From NCBI RefSeq assembly GCF_004379255.2, contig NC_056047.1, positions 19,110,293 through 19,174,292 of the forward strand: DNA of 64,000 nucleotides. Direction: 5' to 3'. Position 1 is the stretch's first letter; every line of letters starts with the position of its first letter. The stretch is from Salvia splendens. Lineage: Eukaryota; Streptophyta; Magnoliopsida; Lamiales; Lamiaceae. A program made the translations under genes and the position numbers. The notes under the pieces are model-generated. The model saw nothing but the letters and a program-made list of their open reading frames with translations. It had not been told where the DNA came from and ran no database searches. Of the stretch, positions 34,782 through 46,409 are shown one piece after another.

Positions 34782-36604
34782 GAGCAACTGCAACGGTGCT
34801 CGTTGCTAAGGCGGGCTACCGTGCCGACGGCGTGGCATGCAGCTGCTTGCCGCTGTGCTCTTGCCGTCGGCACGACCCTGCTCTTAGCATCGAGCACCGC
34901 CGTGCCAAGAGCAGGGCGACGTGGCGTTGTTTCATTGGCCAACGACAATGAAGTTGGTTATTTTCATTTTTTTAATTCAAAAAAAAATTAAAAAATCGAT
35001 TTTAAATAAAAAAAAATATTTTCCCACTTCTCAATAAATATACCCATTTTTTCTCCACTTTTAATTTATTTTTCATTTTTGTACCCCAAAATTCACATTT
35101 TCATCTATAAATACTCTCATTTCCACACAAAAATTTTTCCACCACACTACACAAATTCTCATCTAAATTCTCTCATCAATTCTCACACTTTCACTCTTGC
35201 AAAAAATGTTCGGCTCCGGCGATCACCCCCGACTCCCACGGATGGAACCACGAATGGTTCGGCCCAACACCATTCCCTAGTCCGGATACGGAATTCTCGC
35301 CCCCTCTTCAAACCCAAGGTTCTCAAATTCCGGGCGGCTACCTGCCTTACCCGGTGGACAAGCAAGATGCCCCCGATGGCCAATACGGGTGGGCACCCGA
35401 ACAAGGCTCGGGAGGGAGTGGCTCGGCGCCATCGTTGTTCAAAATTCCGGAGGGCGGTTCCGACACTCCTCCTCCTCGTAGCACCCGTGTTCGTACTTGT
35501 GGCAGTACCAGTGACCCCAACGTCCGCACCCCGTACACTCCGAGGGAGATGTAGAGCTTATTCAAAGCCTATTTGAGAATCTCCGAAGATGCGGAGGTAG
35601 GCATGAACCAAACCGTGGACAAGTTTTGGTCCCGCGTCACACTCCGGTACAATGCCAACCGACCGAACGGAACCATCGAGCGCAATGAGAGCATGGTGCG
35701 CAATGTCATCAGAAGAGCCAACGAAGAAATCTAAATGTTCCAAGGGTATTACCTCCAGGAACAAGCGTCGGCAGGAAGCGACACGAGCGAGGTCGACGTG
35801 ATCACGACCACCTTGAAGACCTACCAGTCAATGCACTACAAACCATTCAAGCATCTCAACGCTTGGTACGAGGTGCGTCATCATCTGAAGTATAAGGGAG
35901 GCGTTGGATCCTCCTCCAGCTCCACTTGCAAACGGTCGAGGTCGGTTTCCCTATCTGACGCCGGCGAGGATGAAGTGGCTAGCCAGCTTTCCGGAGCTCA
36001 CTTGGGTAGCCCCGACGCAGGCTCGAGCGGTTCTCAACACCGGCTGCCAGGAAGGAAACAGGCGACGACCAACCGCCATCGCGCCGCGACCCCAGCTGCC
36101 GTGCCAGCTCCCGCTCCCTTTGTGCCGCCTCCACCCCCCAACAACACGTTGTGGGCCCTTTTGGCTCAAGCTAATATGGCCGATACGTCTTGGATGGCTC
36201 CCGAGCAACTTGATTCACATTTTACAATGATACGAGCTCTCCGACAAATATTGGGGATACCACCATCGGGCTAGTCTTCTTTAAATTTCCACGGATGTAT
36301 TTTTTAGGATTTAATTATGTAATTTTTATTTTTTAGGAGTTTAATTATGTACTAGATTTTATTTTTTAGTGATTTGTAATAGTATTTCGGGTATTATTAA
36401 TGCATTAATATTGTGGAAATGTATTTAGTAATTGAAGTATTTAAATTAAATAATAGTATGGTGTGACCCTTGAGCATGCTATTACGAAAAAATATGGATG
36501 TGACTGTTGTGCTCTTGAGAAAGAGTATGAAGTAAAAAATTAATAAAAATGGGTCTGGGCCTACATTCATACTCTTGCCAAAAAACATGGACGGATAGAT
36601 GCTC
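34782..36604 (+). mobile_element. PIF/Harbinger element carrying ORF1
   Basis: 1823 bp with TAA duplications (34779-34781 and 36605-36607). The left end is GAGCAACTGCAACGG and the right end on the other strand is GAGCATCTATCCGTCC. A promoter-like ctataaatac lies at 35105. A broken ORF1 lies at 35206-36274. The right terminus is 99 bp upstream of the ATG of the AAA ATPase gene. Confidence 0.86.
35206..36274 (+). pseudogene. Harbinger ORF1 (Myb-like) relic
   Basis: The first part (from about 35206, MFGSGDHPRLPR) and the second part are in different frames. The conserved region reads RTPYTPREM, a TAG near 35552, SLFKAYLRISEDAEVGMNQT and RFW-like VDKFWSRVTLRYN, then a stop near 35732, then MFQGYYLQEQASAGSDTSEV and HFKHLNAWYEVRHH-type sequence (35735 on). 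This is the Myb/SANT-like plus NAM-associated layout of PIF/Harbinger ORF1. The last 179 codons are open. A Ser/Pro-rich linker and a C-terminal helix (HFTMIRALRQILGI) follow. Not functional as a whole. Confidence 0.85.
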
Positions 36605-36649
36605 TAAGAGACTTAAAAAAAAGTCTATTAACAATGAATGAAGAGAGGG

Positions 36650-36656
36650 GTATAAG
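36650..36656 (+). promoter_or_regulatory. Possible TATA box of the AAA ATPase gene
   Basis: A gtataag motif lies about 50 bp before the chosen ATG and only about 45 bp after the end of the Harbinger element. If used, the 5' UTR would be very short and everything upstream of about 36604 would be transposon DNA. Confidence 0.35.
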
Positions 36657-36702
36657 TAGTGGGTTCGTCTGTGTGTGTGTGATTGTAGTTGTATTCCGCA
36701 AA

Positions 36703-38906
36703 ATGGCAGTGTCGATGATGTCTCACATGATGCCCCCCGCCTCGACCCTCTTCTCGATGTACGCCTCCATCTCCGCCTCCATCATGCTCCTCCACACCAT
36801 GCTGAACCAGCTCCTCCCCCTCCCCGCCCAGCGCTTCCTCCTCTCCCTCCTCCGCCGCCTCTTCCCCCGCCGCCCCTCCCCCGCCTCCCTCCTCATCGAG
36901 GAGCGCGACGGCCTCTCCCCCAACGAGCTCTTCTCCGCCGCCGAGACGTACCTCTGCTCCCACCTCCCCCCCGACCTCCCCCGCCTCAAGCTCTCCAAAC
37001 GCCCCAACGACCCCTCCCTCTCCCTCAGCTTCGCCTCCTCCCACTCCATCCCCGACTCCCACCTCGGCGTCCCCCTCCTCTGGCGCTTCGTCACCGAAGA
37101 CCAAAGCAAGAAACACAACAAGCCCAACCTCGACTCCCCCCACCCCCTCCTCGAATCCGAGAAGCGCTACTTCGAACTCACCTTCAACAAAGAGTTCAGA
37201 GACACCGTCCTCGACTCCTACATCCCCTCCATCCTCCACCGCGCCAAAATCATCAAGGAACAGAAAAAAATCGTGAGGCTCCACACGCTCGCCGGGGCCC
37301 CCTCCTACAGCTCCTCGTCCGTCTGGGACTCCGTCAACCTGGAGCATCCCTCGACGTTCGAGACGCTGGCGATGGAGGCGGAGCTGAAGAGAAGGATCAC
37401 GGAGGATTTGGATCGGTTTGTGAGGAGGAAGGAGTTCTACAGGCGGGTGGGGAGGGCGTGGAAGAGGGGGTACCTGCTGTACGGCCCCCCCGGGACGGGG
37501 AAGTCGAGCTTGATTGCGGCGATGGCGAATTATCTCAAGTTTGATATCTACGACTTGGAGCTGACGAATGTGAGGCGGGATTCGGATTTGAGGAAGCTGC
37601 TGCTCAGGACTGCTAACAGGTCCATTCTTGTCATTGAGGATATTGATTGCACCGTCGACCTTCCCGACCGGAAAGGCTCCTCCGCTGCAGCCACGCCCCT
37701 TGAAGGCGGGAATGCCCATCCCCACCGCCCGCGTGAGACTCAGGTTCTTTTTTTTACATGCTTGCTCTGTTTTTTAGTATTTTTTTTAAAACTTGTTGAA
37801 CTCACTTTTTTTCAACATTATTGGGAAATTGGTCTACTTTTCACTCACTTATTATTGTTTCTTGCTTCGTCTCAGTTGAGACCACATTTCTCTTTTTTTT
37901 TATCCTAATCAGAATGACATTTTTTATTTTTGGTAATTTTTTCTCTTCATTTACATTTAATACACTAGTAGCATTTTTTTCTCCGTTCGATTCTTTTTCT
38001 CTCTCCACCCAATATTTGCAACCAATCTTTCTCTCTTTCTCTTTTTAGTTAACTGTATTAACCAACAAGCCCTAAAATCTCGGAGTAATAAGTATGTCAT
38101 CTTAGTTGAGAGGAAGGAGTATGAATGTATGATGATTACTTACTTCATCCGTGCCAAAGAAGATGACTTATTCCTGAATGGATTTTATGTAATTTTATTT
38201 TATGTTTTAGATGGAGTGAATTAATTAGGAGTAATAAAAATAGAACAAAGTAGATAGTGGAGATAAAAGGAATTTTTATTTTTAGTAATATAATTAAAAA
38301 ATGAGAGTGAAACCAAGTTCCAATATCAACATTTCGCTTTCAATATGAGAAAATGCATTGAAGATTGATTTCAAAATCCTTTTTTTGTTATGCTAGGGTC
38401 CACATTGTACATGGTAACATGACTACACTAGAAATGTTAATAACATGAAGATTTTGTTTTAGTTCACACTCTCAGGGCTGTTGAACTTCATCGACGGGCT
38501 GTGGTCGAGCTGCGGCGACGAGAGAATCATCGTATTCACTACAAACAACAAGGGCAAGCTAGACCCCGCATTGCTCCGGCCGGGGCGCATGGACATGCAC
38601 ATACACATGTCCTATCTCACGCCCGATGGGTTCCGCCTCTTGGCCTCCACATATCTCGGCATCCAAGGCCACCACCCCCTTCTCCCCGAGATCGAAAGTC
38701 TAATCAAGATGAAGAACATCACGCCCGCTGAAGTCGCCGAAGAGCTCATGAAATTTGATGACGTCGATTTATCCCTTAATGAGGTGCTAATTTTTCTAAA
38801 AAGCAAGACCAATGAAGAAGAAGATGTCACCAAAATTATTAGTGAAAAAGATGTGGAGGTTGGTGAGGCTAAAGATCAAGTTACGGCCCACGATTGCGAC
38901 TTTTAA
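36703..38906 (+). CDS. AAA ATPase, BCS1/ASD-like, two exons
   Basis: Exon 1 is 36703-37743, the intron 37744-38462 (GT...AG, phase 0), exon 2 38463-38906; 494 residues, normal for the plant BCS1-like/AAA-ATPase ASD family. Residues 1-35 hold a hydrophobic membrane-anchor-like segment (STLFSMYASISASIMLLHTM). An AAA-associated domain follows (LLIEERDGLSPNELFSAAE; ESEKRYFELTF; VRLHTLAGAPSYS). Walker A is GPPGTGKSS near 260, Walker B is ILVIEDIDC at about 308-316, sensor 1 lies at FTTNN (372-376) and the arginine-finger region is LLRPGRMDMH (384-393). The tail is acidic. Members sit in mitochondrial, ER or plasma membranes and are often stress-induced; the substrate is unknown. The ATG at 36703 is preferred over an in-frame one at 36634 because it gives the family-like MAVSMMSHMMPP start. 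Exon 1 is strikingly C-rich, then G-rich, in third positions. Confidence 0.93.
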
Positions 38907-39721
38907 ATGTGACACATTGAGAAACTACTAATTTGGTATGGTAAAAATGGTTTGATATTGCTAGCTTAGCTTAGGTTTGATCACTTGTTGCTTTTGTTCT
39001 TTCCTTTTCAAGAATTGAATTTTAATTTATGTCTGAGCTCGCATTTAAATTGAAGTCATAGAAAATAAGTATTCCATTGAACAGGTCTTCATCGAGCTAC
39101 CCAAAAAGAAGCAAATAATTGCGAAATACCTTCACACATCTTGGTTCTTTATGGTACTCACAGCCCATGTGCCACAATTATCCAAACTTACAACTCACTT
39201 TGTCTCGAATAAAATGTCAAATTTCATTAAGTTTAGGAGTAGCAGGTTAATGTATTTAATTAGAAGAAAAAATTAGGCATAAATATCAAATAAAGAAAAA
39301 AAAGTTAAATATTTTAATTGGAGACAGAAAAGTGGTTAGATGTAATAATTAGAAAGAAACAATTATACTACAAAAATAGGAATATTATTGTTTCCAAAAA
39401 TAGAAATGTTTTATTTGTTTGTGACAAAGTTAAAAAATAAAAATGTGTCATTTTAGTTGAGACTAAGAGAGTATTATTCAGGTAAGTACTAAATTAACTT
39501 TTGATGCCAAAACACTAAACGCTCATAATCCATAGGCTTAACTTTTACTATTAGTCAATGCTATTCCTTCCATTCTCATTAGGAGTCCATATTTTACTCG
39601 ACACGAGTTTTGAAAAATATAAATGAAAGTAAGCTGAAAGAATTAGTAGAATATGTGTCTCATTTTTATTTAGATTAGTTTTATGAAGTATTAAAATGTG
39701 AGTATACTTGACTCAACTTAT
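38907..39721. other. 3' flank and intergenic, no gene seen
   Basis: The AAA gene 3' UTR probably lies in the first 150 bp (aattgaattttaattt near 39013). The rest is AT-rich with Stowaway-like phrases (ccattctcattaggagtcc near 39571). Confidence 0.55.
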
Positions 39722-41040
39722 TTTAATACAAGAAATACCCGCAAGTGTACGAGGCTAGTGTAGCAATTAGCAAGCAAGAGTATCGTATCCCACATAGACA
39801 AGATTGTATCAACTCAAGTACCACTAACAAACGTTGACAACTATCTAGACAATCGAAAATGAATTGGTTTTGTTCTAACACTACTAAAAGCATATAACAA
39901 GTAAAAGTAAACAAAAGTAGCAAAAGAGAATTAAACACAAGGAAAAGTATCACAAGGAGAAGAGTAGACCTTTGGATCCAACTACAATGGAAATGTCATG
40001 CAATTATTTCAACAACTTCGATTACCCATTTTATGTCTCTAGGATTACTAGGAAAGTCGCTAGTCTAGGTTGAGCCCCCTCTCGAGTGTACTCACCCCGT
40101 TGATTAACCCTTAATATTGAAGTCTCCTTCTAATATGTTTAGATTAACTCCAAGGAACAAAAGACCCAAACCCTCACAAAGGATCCCCTCTCTTGAGTGT
40201 AGATTACCAATGTGATGTTCACTCTTTTATCATCCCTACTTAGGTATCTCTCGATTACTACTATCAAGGTAAACAAACTCAATTGGTAGCTAAGCAATTG
40301 AATTGAAAAAGCACAAGAGTGAACAAAGAAATCACAGGAGCTAAGCAATCTAAAGAAGTCCTTGAATTAATCACAAACATCCATTGTAGTCTTCACCAAA
40401 ACTCCACAATAAATTTAGCTACTCATGTTCTTCATGAAAACCAAAACAAAGGATTGATTCGAATACATAATAAAGCAAATAGATACTCATGTGGAACGAT
40501 TCTATGGAATGGAAACTTCAATCTCTCGATTTGTAGTCTTCAATCTTCAAATCTCTCTTCAAAGTGTTCTTGGGAGTGTGTGCGAGTGTAGGAGGCGGTG
40601 GATCTAGAATGCATTTGTTAGCCTGCAACCCTAGCCTTTTCTTCTCATTTTTCCATGTCAAAAATCGCGTTTTCTGCTAACAGACGCGTCAATCCACAGT
40701 ATCCGGCCGGGTGGAAATAATGCACTAGAAACTCACCCGGTCGGGCGTCACTTTTCGGGCACCTTCTGGACTCTGACGACTGAAACGCTCTACCCGACCG
40801 GGTGGAATTATTGAACTGCATATTCACCCGGCCGGGTGCTCCTATTCAACGGCATTCTGCCTCCATGCCACCAACAGTCCCATTTTTGCCTTCTTTTCCA
40901 CATATTTTTCTAGAACACTCAACAAACACATAAAACTCCAAAAGATAGAATAATTGGCTGGACAAAGACAATTTCGAGTGATAAACTCGACATTTAGCAC
41001 TTCAACAGACCAATTTAACGATGAAAATATGAGTTTGTCA
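39722..41040. mobile_element. Possible solo LTR (about 1.3 kb)
   Basis: The phrase gtatcgtatcccacatagac near 39780 is like the cleavage-site-proximal part of many plant LTRs, and the right end reads tttgtca. Between 40680 and 40850 lie several palindromes such as acccggtcgggcgt, acccgaccgggt and acccggccgggt, akin to those in element B's LTR. No coding region, PBS or clear target duplication was found, so both boundaries are tentative. Confidence 0.45.
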
Positions 41041-41064
41041 ATAATGAGTTATTAGAATATGAAG

Positions 41065-41417
41065 TATTAGAAATGAGCCACTCACCCCTTAAAAGACCTC
41101 ATAAGGGGGAGGGTTACCCACACTTATATAGGTGAGCTAGGATCGTTACCAAGTCGATGTGGGATAAGAATTATGAATTTTAACACGCCCCCTCACGTGT
41201 GGGCCGGAATGACACATCGGACTTCCATCACGTGGGTAGGCAAGAGAAGAAATAAAGAGATATAATCCATCATCGACTTGGGCCCGTTCTGATACCATAT
41301 TAGAAATGAGTCACTCACCCCTTAAAAGGCCTCATAAGGGGAGGGTTATCCACACTTATATAGGTGAGCTAGGATCGTTACCAAGTCGATGTGGGACAAG
41401 AATTATGAATTTTAACA
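41065..41417 (-). mobile_element. TRIM element, complete
   Basis: A terminal-repeat retrotransposon in miniature: two 120-121-bp direct repeats (41065-41185 and 41298-41417) around 112 bp, flanked by a perfect 5-bp duplication tgaag (41060-41064 and 41418-41422). On the minus strand the right LTR is followed directly by TGGTATCAGAACGGG, a tRNA-iMet-type primer site, and the left LTR is preceded by the purine-rich GTGAGGGGGCG. The LTR on the minus strand starts TGTTAAAATTC and carries TTGTCCCACATCGACTTGG and a tatataag TATA-like site. No coding capacity; it must rely on enzymes of another element. The two LTRs differ by only a few bases, mainly a G run and single substitutions. Confidence 0.95.
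41286..41297 (-). other. Primer-binding site of the TRIM
   Basis: The minus strand reads TGGTATCAGAAC immediately inside the 5' LTR, agreeing with the plant tRNA-iMet primer site over its first ten bases. Confidence 0.85.
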
Positions 41418-41422
41418 TGAAG

Positions 41423-41823
41423 TCCACTAACTATTTACAGTAAAAGTGAAAGTGAACTCTCATTGTGGGATGAACCAAAATGACTAACGTTGTGATACTA
41501 GGGATGTCAATGCAGCCCGTAACCCGTGAGCTGACCTGAATAGACCGCCAAATTTATAGGATTAGAGTTTAAACTAGTCATTTTTTTGGCACATTTCATT
41601 TTTATTTTGTATTCATTTTCATACCTATAAATACCATAGGTTTTTTATTCTTGTTTTGACACCATAATTTCAATTCTTCTTCAAATTTTCTCCAACTTAT
41701 CTCTATATATCATTCATTTCCTATTTGGGAATACGTACTGCGTACACACAGAAAATGCATCCATCTTCTCGACAACAAGCAAATAGAATCAAGACCTAAT
41801 TTAAGGGCCAATAAAATTTGACC
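41423..41823. other. Intergenic, no gene seen
   Basis: A phrase tagggatgtcaatgcagccc at 41503 resembles hAT MITE ends but no partner was found. The rest is AT-rich. Confidence 0.5.
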
Positions 41824-41826
41824 TAA

Positions 41827-42258
41827 GGGTATCCACTATGGGGGCGGCGCGCCGGCCGCCCCCTTCCCGCCGCCGCCCCGCCGGATTATAGTAGGGAGGA
41901 CGTCCGCCCCGAGGAGGACAAAATTTCCGAGGCGGAAGAGGCTTCGGCGTGTTTTGTGCGAGGACGCGCCGGTCCCCGATCGCCGCGCCTATAGGCCCGC
42001 CGGCCGCCCCAATGTTTTTTTTTTCCGACATCTTTAGGGTTTAGAGGGAGATTGGAGAAGGAAGAAGAAAGAAGAGAGAAAGAAGCAGTTTCGAATTTTG
42101 TGTAATTAAAATGAAAATTGGTTATAAAATTTCGGGGCTATTGAAAGTGTCCGCTTTATAGTGGCGGAAACCTTTTTTTGGGAGCGGACTAAAAAACTGG
42201 GACTGTGGACAAAAATGGGGTAAGGCTATTGGGGACGTCAATCTTACAGTAGATACTC
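41827..42258. mobile_element. Harbinger-type MITE
   Basis: 432 bp with TAA duplications (41824-41826 and 42259-42261) and ends GGGTATCCACTATG / CAGTAGATACTC. The left arm is like that of the element at 29108 (gggcggcg phrases, gaggacgcgccggt), of which this is a deletion derivative. It is separated by only 15 bp plus triplets from the next element. Confidence 0.87.
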
Positions 42259-42276
42259 TAAAATTTCTCCAACTCA

Positions 42277-44230
42277 GACCATCCACAACGCGTCCCGCCC
42301 CGGTCTCGCGTCTCGTCCTGGAGGGACGGGTTCGCCGCGGGACGCGTTGCAGCGCCCATCCCGTCCCCAGCCCGAGCCCGTCTCGTCCCGTAGCCCGTAC
42401 CCGCGAGACGCGGGACGCGCTGTCCCGCCACGCGCCTGAGACACGTGGCGCTCGTCCCTTGCGTGCGTGTCGCCCACTCGCTGCCCCGCGAGTGGGCGAC
42501 GTCACTGATGACGCAATAATTCGTTTTTTTTAAATTGAATTTTTAATTTTTTTATACAAACGGTAATATTACCGTTTGATTTATATTTTTGTTTATTTAT
42601 TTTTTTTTATTTTTTTTATTTTTTTTTTACTCTTTAAATAATCTTATTTCATACTAATTTCAAACACAAACACACATGTATTCCTCTCAAATCCTCTCTA
42701 TCACTCCAATTTCCATCTTCAATCACCTAAAATAAATGGATCCTTTTGAGCAAATGCGTCAATTAATGGAACAATCACTCGAAGAAGATCGACGACGGGA
42801 GGCGGAGGAAGCCGCGCCACCCCCACGACGCTCCCAAAAGTACATCAATCGGAACCGGGAAGAAGCCGCTGCACGGTTAGTACGCGACTATTTATTGCGA
42901 TAACTCGATTTGGGGAGTTACCTACTTCCGTCGCCGTTTCCGCATGCGGAAACCGCTATTTCTCCACATAGCGAATACTTTGGCGGCCAGGGAAGAGTTC
43001 TTCCGAGAAGGGTTCGACGCGGTCGGCCGTCCCAGCCACACGACGCTGCAGAAATGTACTGCAGCCATCCGGCAGCTTGCGACTGGACAAACGGCCGACA
43101 TATTCGACGAATACCTGCACATCGGAGACACCACTGGGCGCATGTGCTTGCTCAACTTCTGCAGAGGCGTCCGGGCAGCCTTCAGTGACGAATTTCTCCG
43201 GAGGCCAACCACGGAGGATAGTCAGTTCCTCCTCAACCTGCACGAACAAGTGCACGGATTCCCCGGGATGCTTGACAGTGTCGATTTCATGCACTGGCAA
43301 TGGAAGAATTTCCCGGTGGCTTGGAGGGGGTCCTACACGAGCGGCCACAAAGGCACCCACCCAACCGTTGTACTCGAGGCCGTTGCCGACTATCGGATTT
43401 GGATCTGACATGCGTACTTCGGGGTTCCTGGCTCGAACAACGACGTAAACGTGCTCCAACAGTCCGACCTCTTTACCGAAGTTTTGGATGGTAAAGCGCC
43501 GGCCATCAACTTCGTCGCCAACAACCGGCGGTATAAAATGGGGTACTATCTCGCCGACGGCATCTACCCGAAGTGGCCGACCTTCGTGAAGACGTGCGGC
43601 AGGCCTGCGAACCCAAAGCAGGCTCTTTTTGCGCAGAAGTAGGAGGCTGCGCGCAAGGATGTGGAGAGGGCGTTCGGGGTTCTCCAAGCGCGCTTCAACA
43701 TCATCAAAGCCCCGGCTCGTTCGTGGTTCATGGACCCGATGCAGGAAATTGGTTCGACCCCGAATCCCCCGGAAGCTCAACCGCAAGTAGTCCGCCGCGA
43801 AGTGGAGCGCATCCGTCTATACAAGAACGGTTGGCTATTCGGGCAAGGACACGCGACTCTAGCGCCCACACCCAACTCCAAGAGGATCTAATTGAGCACA
43901 TTTGGGAAAACTTTGGCGGAGCAGATTAAATTATGCCATTTTTATTTTTTGGGAATTTTAATTATGTCTTCATTTTTTTTTAAATTTTAAGTTGTAATGT
44001 TGTTTTAATTTTAATAAAGTGTGTTTGTTTATTGAATTGGGTTGAAAAAAAAATTATAAATGAAATTGAATGAATAGTAATTAAGGGACGGTATAGAGAC
44101 GGTTAAGTGACGGAGCGTTGCAGGTTCCGTCCCTTAGTTAAGGGATGGATGAAAAAAGGACAGTGAGACCCTCAAATAGTAGTTAAGGGACGGTTTAAGA
44201 GACGGTATAGAGACAGCGTAGTGGATGACC
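42277..44230 (+). mobile_element. PIF/Harbinger element with DDE transposase
   Basis: 1954 bp flanked by TCA triplets (42274-42276 and 44231-44233). Ends are GACCATCCACAACGCGTC and, on the other strand, GGTCATCCACTACGCTGTC. It carries the fullest Harbinger transposase in the window (42737-43890), broken by stops and frameshifts. The right arm shares gggacgg phrases with 16250-16350 and 56230-56350, so those elements are probably its derivatives. Confidence 0.88.
42737..43890 (+). pseudogene. Harbinger DDE transposase relic
   Basis: The start at 42737 gives MDPFEQMRQLMEQSLEEDRR. A frameshift near 42900 precedes the FRRRFRMRKPLFLHI block. A long open part (42944-43408) holds LQKCTAAIRQLATG, FPGMLDSVDFMHWQWKNFPV (first catalytic Asp region) and GSYTSGHKGTHPTVVLEAVA. 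A TGA replaces an expected Trp near 43406; then HAYFGVPGSNNDVNVLQQSD (second Asp region) and GYYLADGIYPKWPTFVKT. A TAG lies near 43640, then ARKDVERAFGVLQARFNIIK (third acid), and finally frame changes before the C-terminal QLQEDLIEHIWENFGG. The HARBI1/ALP1-type layout is complete apart from these breaks. Inactive. Confidence 0.9.
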
Positions 44231-44233
44231 TCA

Positions 44234-45648
44234 TGATGCAAAAAATCGAAATTGAGTGGAGCACTAACAATTAAATTGACTTTGCCTATCATTATGGTCA
44301 AATGAACAAGACACATTTAGATATTTTTAAAGCACGGACAAAAATAAAGAACTTTAAACACAAGAAATATCTTAAAGATTTCGTGGTTATGAACTTTCTC
44401 GAACGCAACAACTTCTTGTTTTCTTCTTCTACTTCCCTTTGGTACGTATTGATATATATATGGAAGTAAAACTTAGTGATAAGTTTCATTAAATATATAA
44501 TTATAATATAAAAATGATCTCTCAATGATGAATTATGAGGGTATTTTTTATAGATATTAGGGTGTTTTTTCAGTATGATAATAATTAATTTTGGCTCATA
44601 ATGGTAAGTCCTGGAGCGAAATAGGGTAAACAGCACCTGTCGTACAAACTCAGCGGACCATAGACATGATCACAGCGGGTCGCTGACTTGCTCCTAGACT
44701 CTTGGCATTGAACTTAGCATGTCGCTAATCGGGACATTGGCTTAAGCTTGATTTCCAAAATGGGCCATTGGACCTCTATCAATAGCTGACAAGCTTGGCA
44801 GCCGCTGACTTCGTGTCAGCAGACCATTGAGATGGTCCAATTCTTCCAGACTTCAATTTCGACTTTTTATATAATTTTCTATGTCTAATTTCTCACAAAA
44901 CATGTTAAAATATCGAACAATAAAGATATTACACTTTAAGAACATATTTTCAAGAAAGATAATCAAAAGTGACCAAATCTAGGCTTAAAAGCATGCAAAA
45001 TCCGCAATTATCACAAGTGGCTTTCCAAACTTGTGCACGAAAAACCAATCAGATTCAAGTACAAGTTTAAAACACTTATTAACAAATATGGATCCCGAAA
45101 CTAGATTCTTGCGGATGTCCAGGACATGCAACACTTTCTTTAGAATGATTGTCATGTTAGACGTCATCTTGAGGACCTCATCTCCAACACAGATAATTTC
45201 GATAATGCTTGATTCCTCATGTTGAGCTTCCTCCGCTCAAAACTTCTATAAGTAGGGCAGTAGAGCCCGTGACAATATACCAACCACCTTTATTTTCGAC
45301 ATGGTTGACTTCTTTAGAAACCGCGACGGATATGTCGCCTTCATCACATTTGATGAAGTTTTTCTCTAAGTTTTCTCACATCACTTTTGATGCGTTTACA
45401 ACGGAATATACTATGTACAAAACTATAATCCAAAATATGCATACAACAAATTATACTCACATATTCTCATACATTAGTTGGTCTTGTTTTTTTTACCAAA
45501 CATTTCTCAATGTGGTATCCAACAAGGAAAGTGTGAATATTAAACTAAATGTTCTACTAATATTTCTCCTTAATGGTATCGCATCGCCAAATGGATAGCG
45601 AAATAGTGTGCATATAGAATGTGTCGTATCGTAAATAAAAATTACTGC
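44234..45648. other. Intergenic with a copia fragment
   Basis: AT-rich DNA. The only recognisable piece is the Ty1/copia fragment at 44985-45345; no host gene is seen. Confidence 0.55.
44985..45345 (-). pseudogene. Ty1/copia gag-pol fragment
   Basis: On the minus strand from about 45345: an aspartic-protease-like stretch (GGWYIVTGSTALLIEVLSGG, with the catalytic DSG altered), then, after stops and a frame change, EVLKMTSNMTIILKKVLHVL and DIRKNLVSGSIFVNKCFKLV. The last block is the hallmark pre-integrase linker of copia polyproteins. About 120 codons, several stops, no LTRs nearby: an old fragment. Confidence 0.75.
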
Positions 45649-45650
45649 TA

Positions 45651-45872
45651 CTCCTTCCGTCCCATATTATGAGTCTGGTTGACTATCCTACACTAGTTTT
45701 ATAAAATTATACTCCCCTTGTCCGACTTTAACAGTCCCATTAATTTTTCTGTAGTCTTTTCTACGTTATCCTCTATCTTAGTTTACCATTTCTTCACTTT
45801 AACTATTTATTATCATTTTTATAAAATGAGTGCAGAAAAGTTAACGAGACTCATAATGTGGGACGGATGGAG
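45651..45872. mobile_element. Stowaway MITE, complete
   Basis: 222 bp between TA dinucleotides (45649-45650 and 45873-45874). Long inverted ends: ctccttccgtcccatattat at the left, and ataatgtgggacggatggag at the right. Tc1/mariner-derived class; no coding capacity. Another ctccccttgtccgac motif inside suggests overlap with a second copy. Confidence 0.9.
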
Positions 45873-45874
45873 TA

Positions 45875-46334
45875 GTAATTTATTTATCACTTCTTAGGCT
45901 CCCCAAATTAAATCTATAAGTACATTAAAAAAATTAATTTATACAGTAAGTTTTATACACAAAGTGAAATAAGCACAATCTCACAAAATTATGAGATACG
46001 TTTAATGTAAACCTTAGTATAAAATATACATGATTCTGCATAAATAAAAGACCATAACAAATATAAATATGAAACCCTATTTAAAAAATAGATATCCGAA
46101 AATATAGAGATTCTAAACATCTAATGAAATATCGAATTAAACCTAGTAGTACTATTTTTTAGCCCAATATGATTAAAAGCAAAAGGTCCAGAAATTTCAA
46201 CAAGTCCAAGTAGATTAAATCTAAGCCCATGTTTTACCACATTTTTCAAACAGAAAATATAGTTTTTTTTTTTTATAAAATTAAATAGATCAATCACTCA
46301 ATTCAAAGACCTAGTGAAATTGAATTTCGCTATA
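45875..46334. other. Upstream region of the PLP3-like gene
   Basis: AT-rich, no ORF. It probably holds the promoter of the gene starting at 46520. Confidence 0.5.
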
Positions 46335-46409
46335 AATTTTGTTGCAGATTGTCGAGTTAATCTTTGTCTTTAGCTTTAGCTTTTAGATTTGTGAATCCAG
46401 ATCTTATTG

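Noticed and set aside
36628..37725. A 365-codon open frame antisense to the AAA ATPase exon
   Set aside because: It is a by-product of the strongly skewed C-rich/G-rich codons of the real exon; its glycine/glutamate-rich translation has no domain and no splice or promoter support.
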